DNA of 5,139 bases, from the NCBI GenBank assembly GCA_030147335.1, contig JASKZZ010000430.1:1-5139 (forward strand), written 5' to 3'. Shown here piece after piece: positions 4,915-5,139 of the stretch (the stretch's first letter is position 1; the number at the start of each line of letters is the position of its first letter). A model generated the notes under the pieces. It saw nothing but the letters and a program-made list of their open reading frames with translations. It was not told where the DNA came from and did no database searches. The DNA comes from Herpetosiphonaceae bacterium. GTDB lineage: Bacteria > Chloroflexota > Chloroflexia > Chloroflexales > Kallotenuaceae. Both the position numbers and the translations under genes were made by a program.

Positions 4915-5139
4915 TTACGCGGGGAGAACAACAGAACGACGTTCCGGATCTGGATGAACACGGTACAGAATTGCAATGTTGCCGATGACAGCAACCAAAT
5001 CACTTCCGGTCTGCTCGGCCAGTTGCTCGGCAAGCTCGTGTTTCTCATCCTGGAAGTCGAGAAACTTAATCTTGATCAGCTCGTTTGTGTTGAATACTTC
5101 TTTGACGCTGGCAACAAGATTTGGGGTTAAGCCTTGCTT
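4915..5139 (-). CDS. yhbY: YhbY/CRM-domain RNA-binding protein, 5'-truncated by the window edge
   Basis: Seventy-four C-terminal residues are visible, ending at a TAA at 4915-4917; YhbY proteins are usually about 95-105 aa, so about 25-30 N-terminal residues lie outside. Visible features of the CRS1-YhbY (CRM) domain are KQGLTPNLVASVKEVF (the loop-plus-helix after the GxxG-type turn, with its first Gly outside), ELIKIKFLDF, the helix HELAEQLAEQTGSDLV and the closing strand VIGNIAILYR. YhbY associates with pre-50S ribosomal particles and is thought to help large-subunit assembly by binding rRNA; that role comes from the family. The domain is intact as far as seen. grpB follows in the same direction. 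Confidence 0.92.
   Translation of the reverse strand, partial: KQGLTPNLVASVKEVFNTNELIKIKFLDFQDEKHELAEQLAEQTGSDLVAVIGNIAILYRVHPDPERRSVVLPA

Noticed and set aside
4889..4917. Imperfect hairpin at the end of yhbY (TAAGA-CGG with CCG-TCTTA, one bulge)
   Set aside because: No T-rich tail follows on the minus strand and the left arm includes the stop codon, so it is not convincing as a terminator.
1..5139. CRISPR array, tRNA, rRNA, insertion sequence or phage genes
   Set aside because: No regularly spaced repeats, cloverleaf, rRNA motifs, transposase or integrase motifs were seen on either strand.

Overview
The window looks like ordinary bacterial chromosome of mid GC content, with short intergenic gaps and genes on both strands. 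No rRNA or tRNA fixes the taxon. The gene mix (a bacterial carotenoid cleavage oxygenase, several small stand-alone receiver proteins, a cupin, a GrpB-family protein) and base composition would suit a filamentous Chloroflexota such as the Chloroflexia, but this is only an inference. I see no transposase, integrase, CRISPR array, phage gene or tRNA.

Layout. 1-945 (+) is the C-terminal two thirds of a carotenoid oxygenase cut by the left edge, with all four iron-ligand histidines. 997-1317 (+) is a small three-helix membrane protein in the same direction. 1356-1769 (-) is a single-domain cupin convergent with it. A divergent intergenic region of about 250 bases leads to 2017-2427 (+), a stand-alone CheY-like receiver. 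2615-2893 (+) is a 92-residue coiled-coil protein followed by a good rho-independent terminator (2940-2976). 3005-3394 (-) is a second stand-alone receiver. 3395-3702 has no gene but holds a minus-strand terminator. 3703-3942 (-) is a 79-residue protein that may be a winged-helix domain. 3943-4245 has no intact gene; its right end holds what may be a worn coiled-coil gene remnant. 4246-4821 (-) is a GrpB/UPF0157 protein. 4915-5139 (-) is the C-terminal part of a YhbY/CRM-domain ribosome-assembly protein cut by the right edge.

How the genes may work together. The clearest theme is signalling: two related single-domain response regulators with no output domain and no histidine kinase in the window, on either side of a small coiled-coil protein. 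They would have to be served by kinases encoded elsewhere. The carotenoid oxygenase and the small membrane protein could be co-transcribed. GrpB and YhbY are co-directional, 93 bases apart, and may share a transcript. I found no convincing new multi-gene system. The most checkable oddities are the receiver/coiled-coil cluster, the overlapping alternative hairpins at 3583-3622, the promoter/hairpin overlap before the coiled-coil gene, and the possible gene remnant behind grpB.
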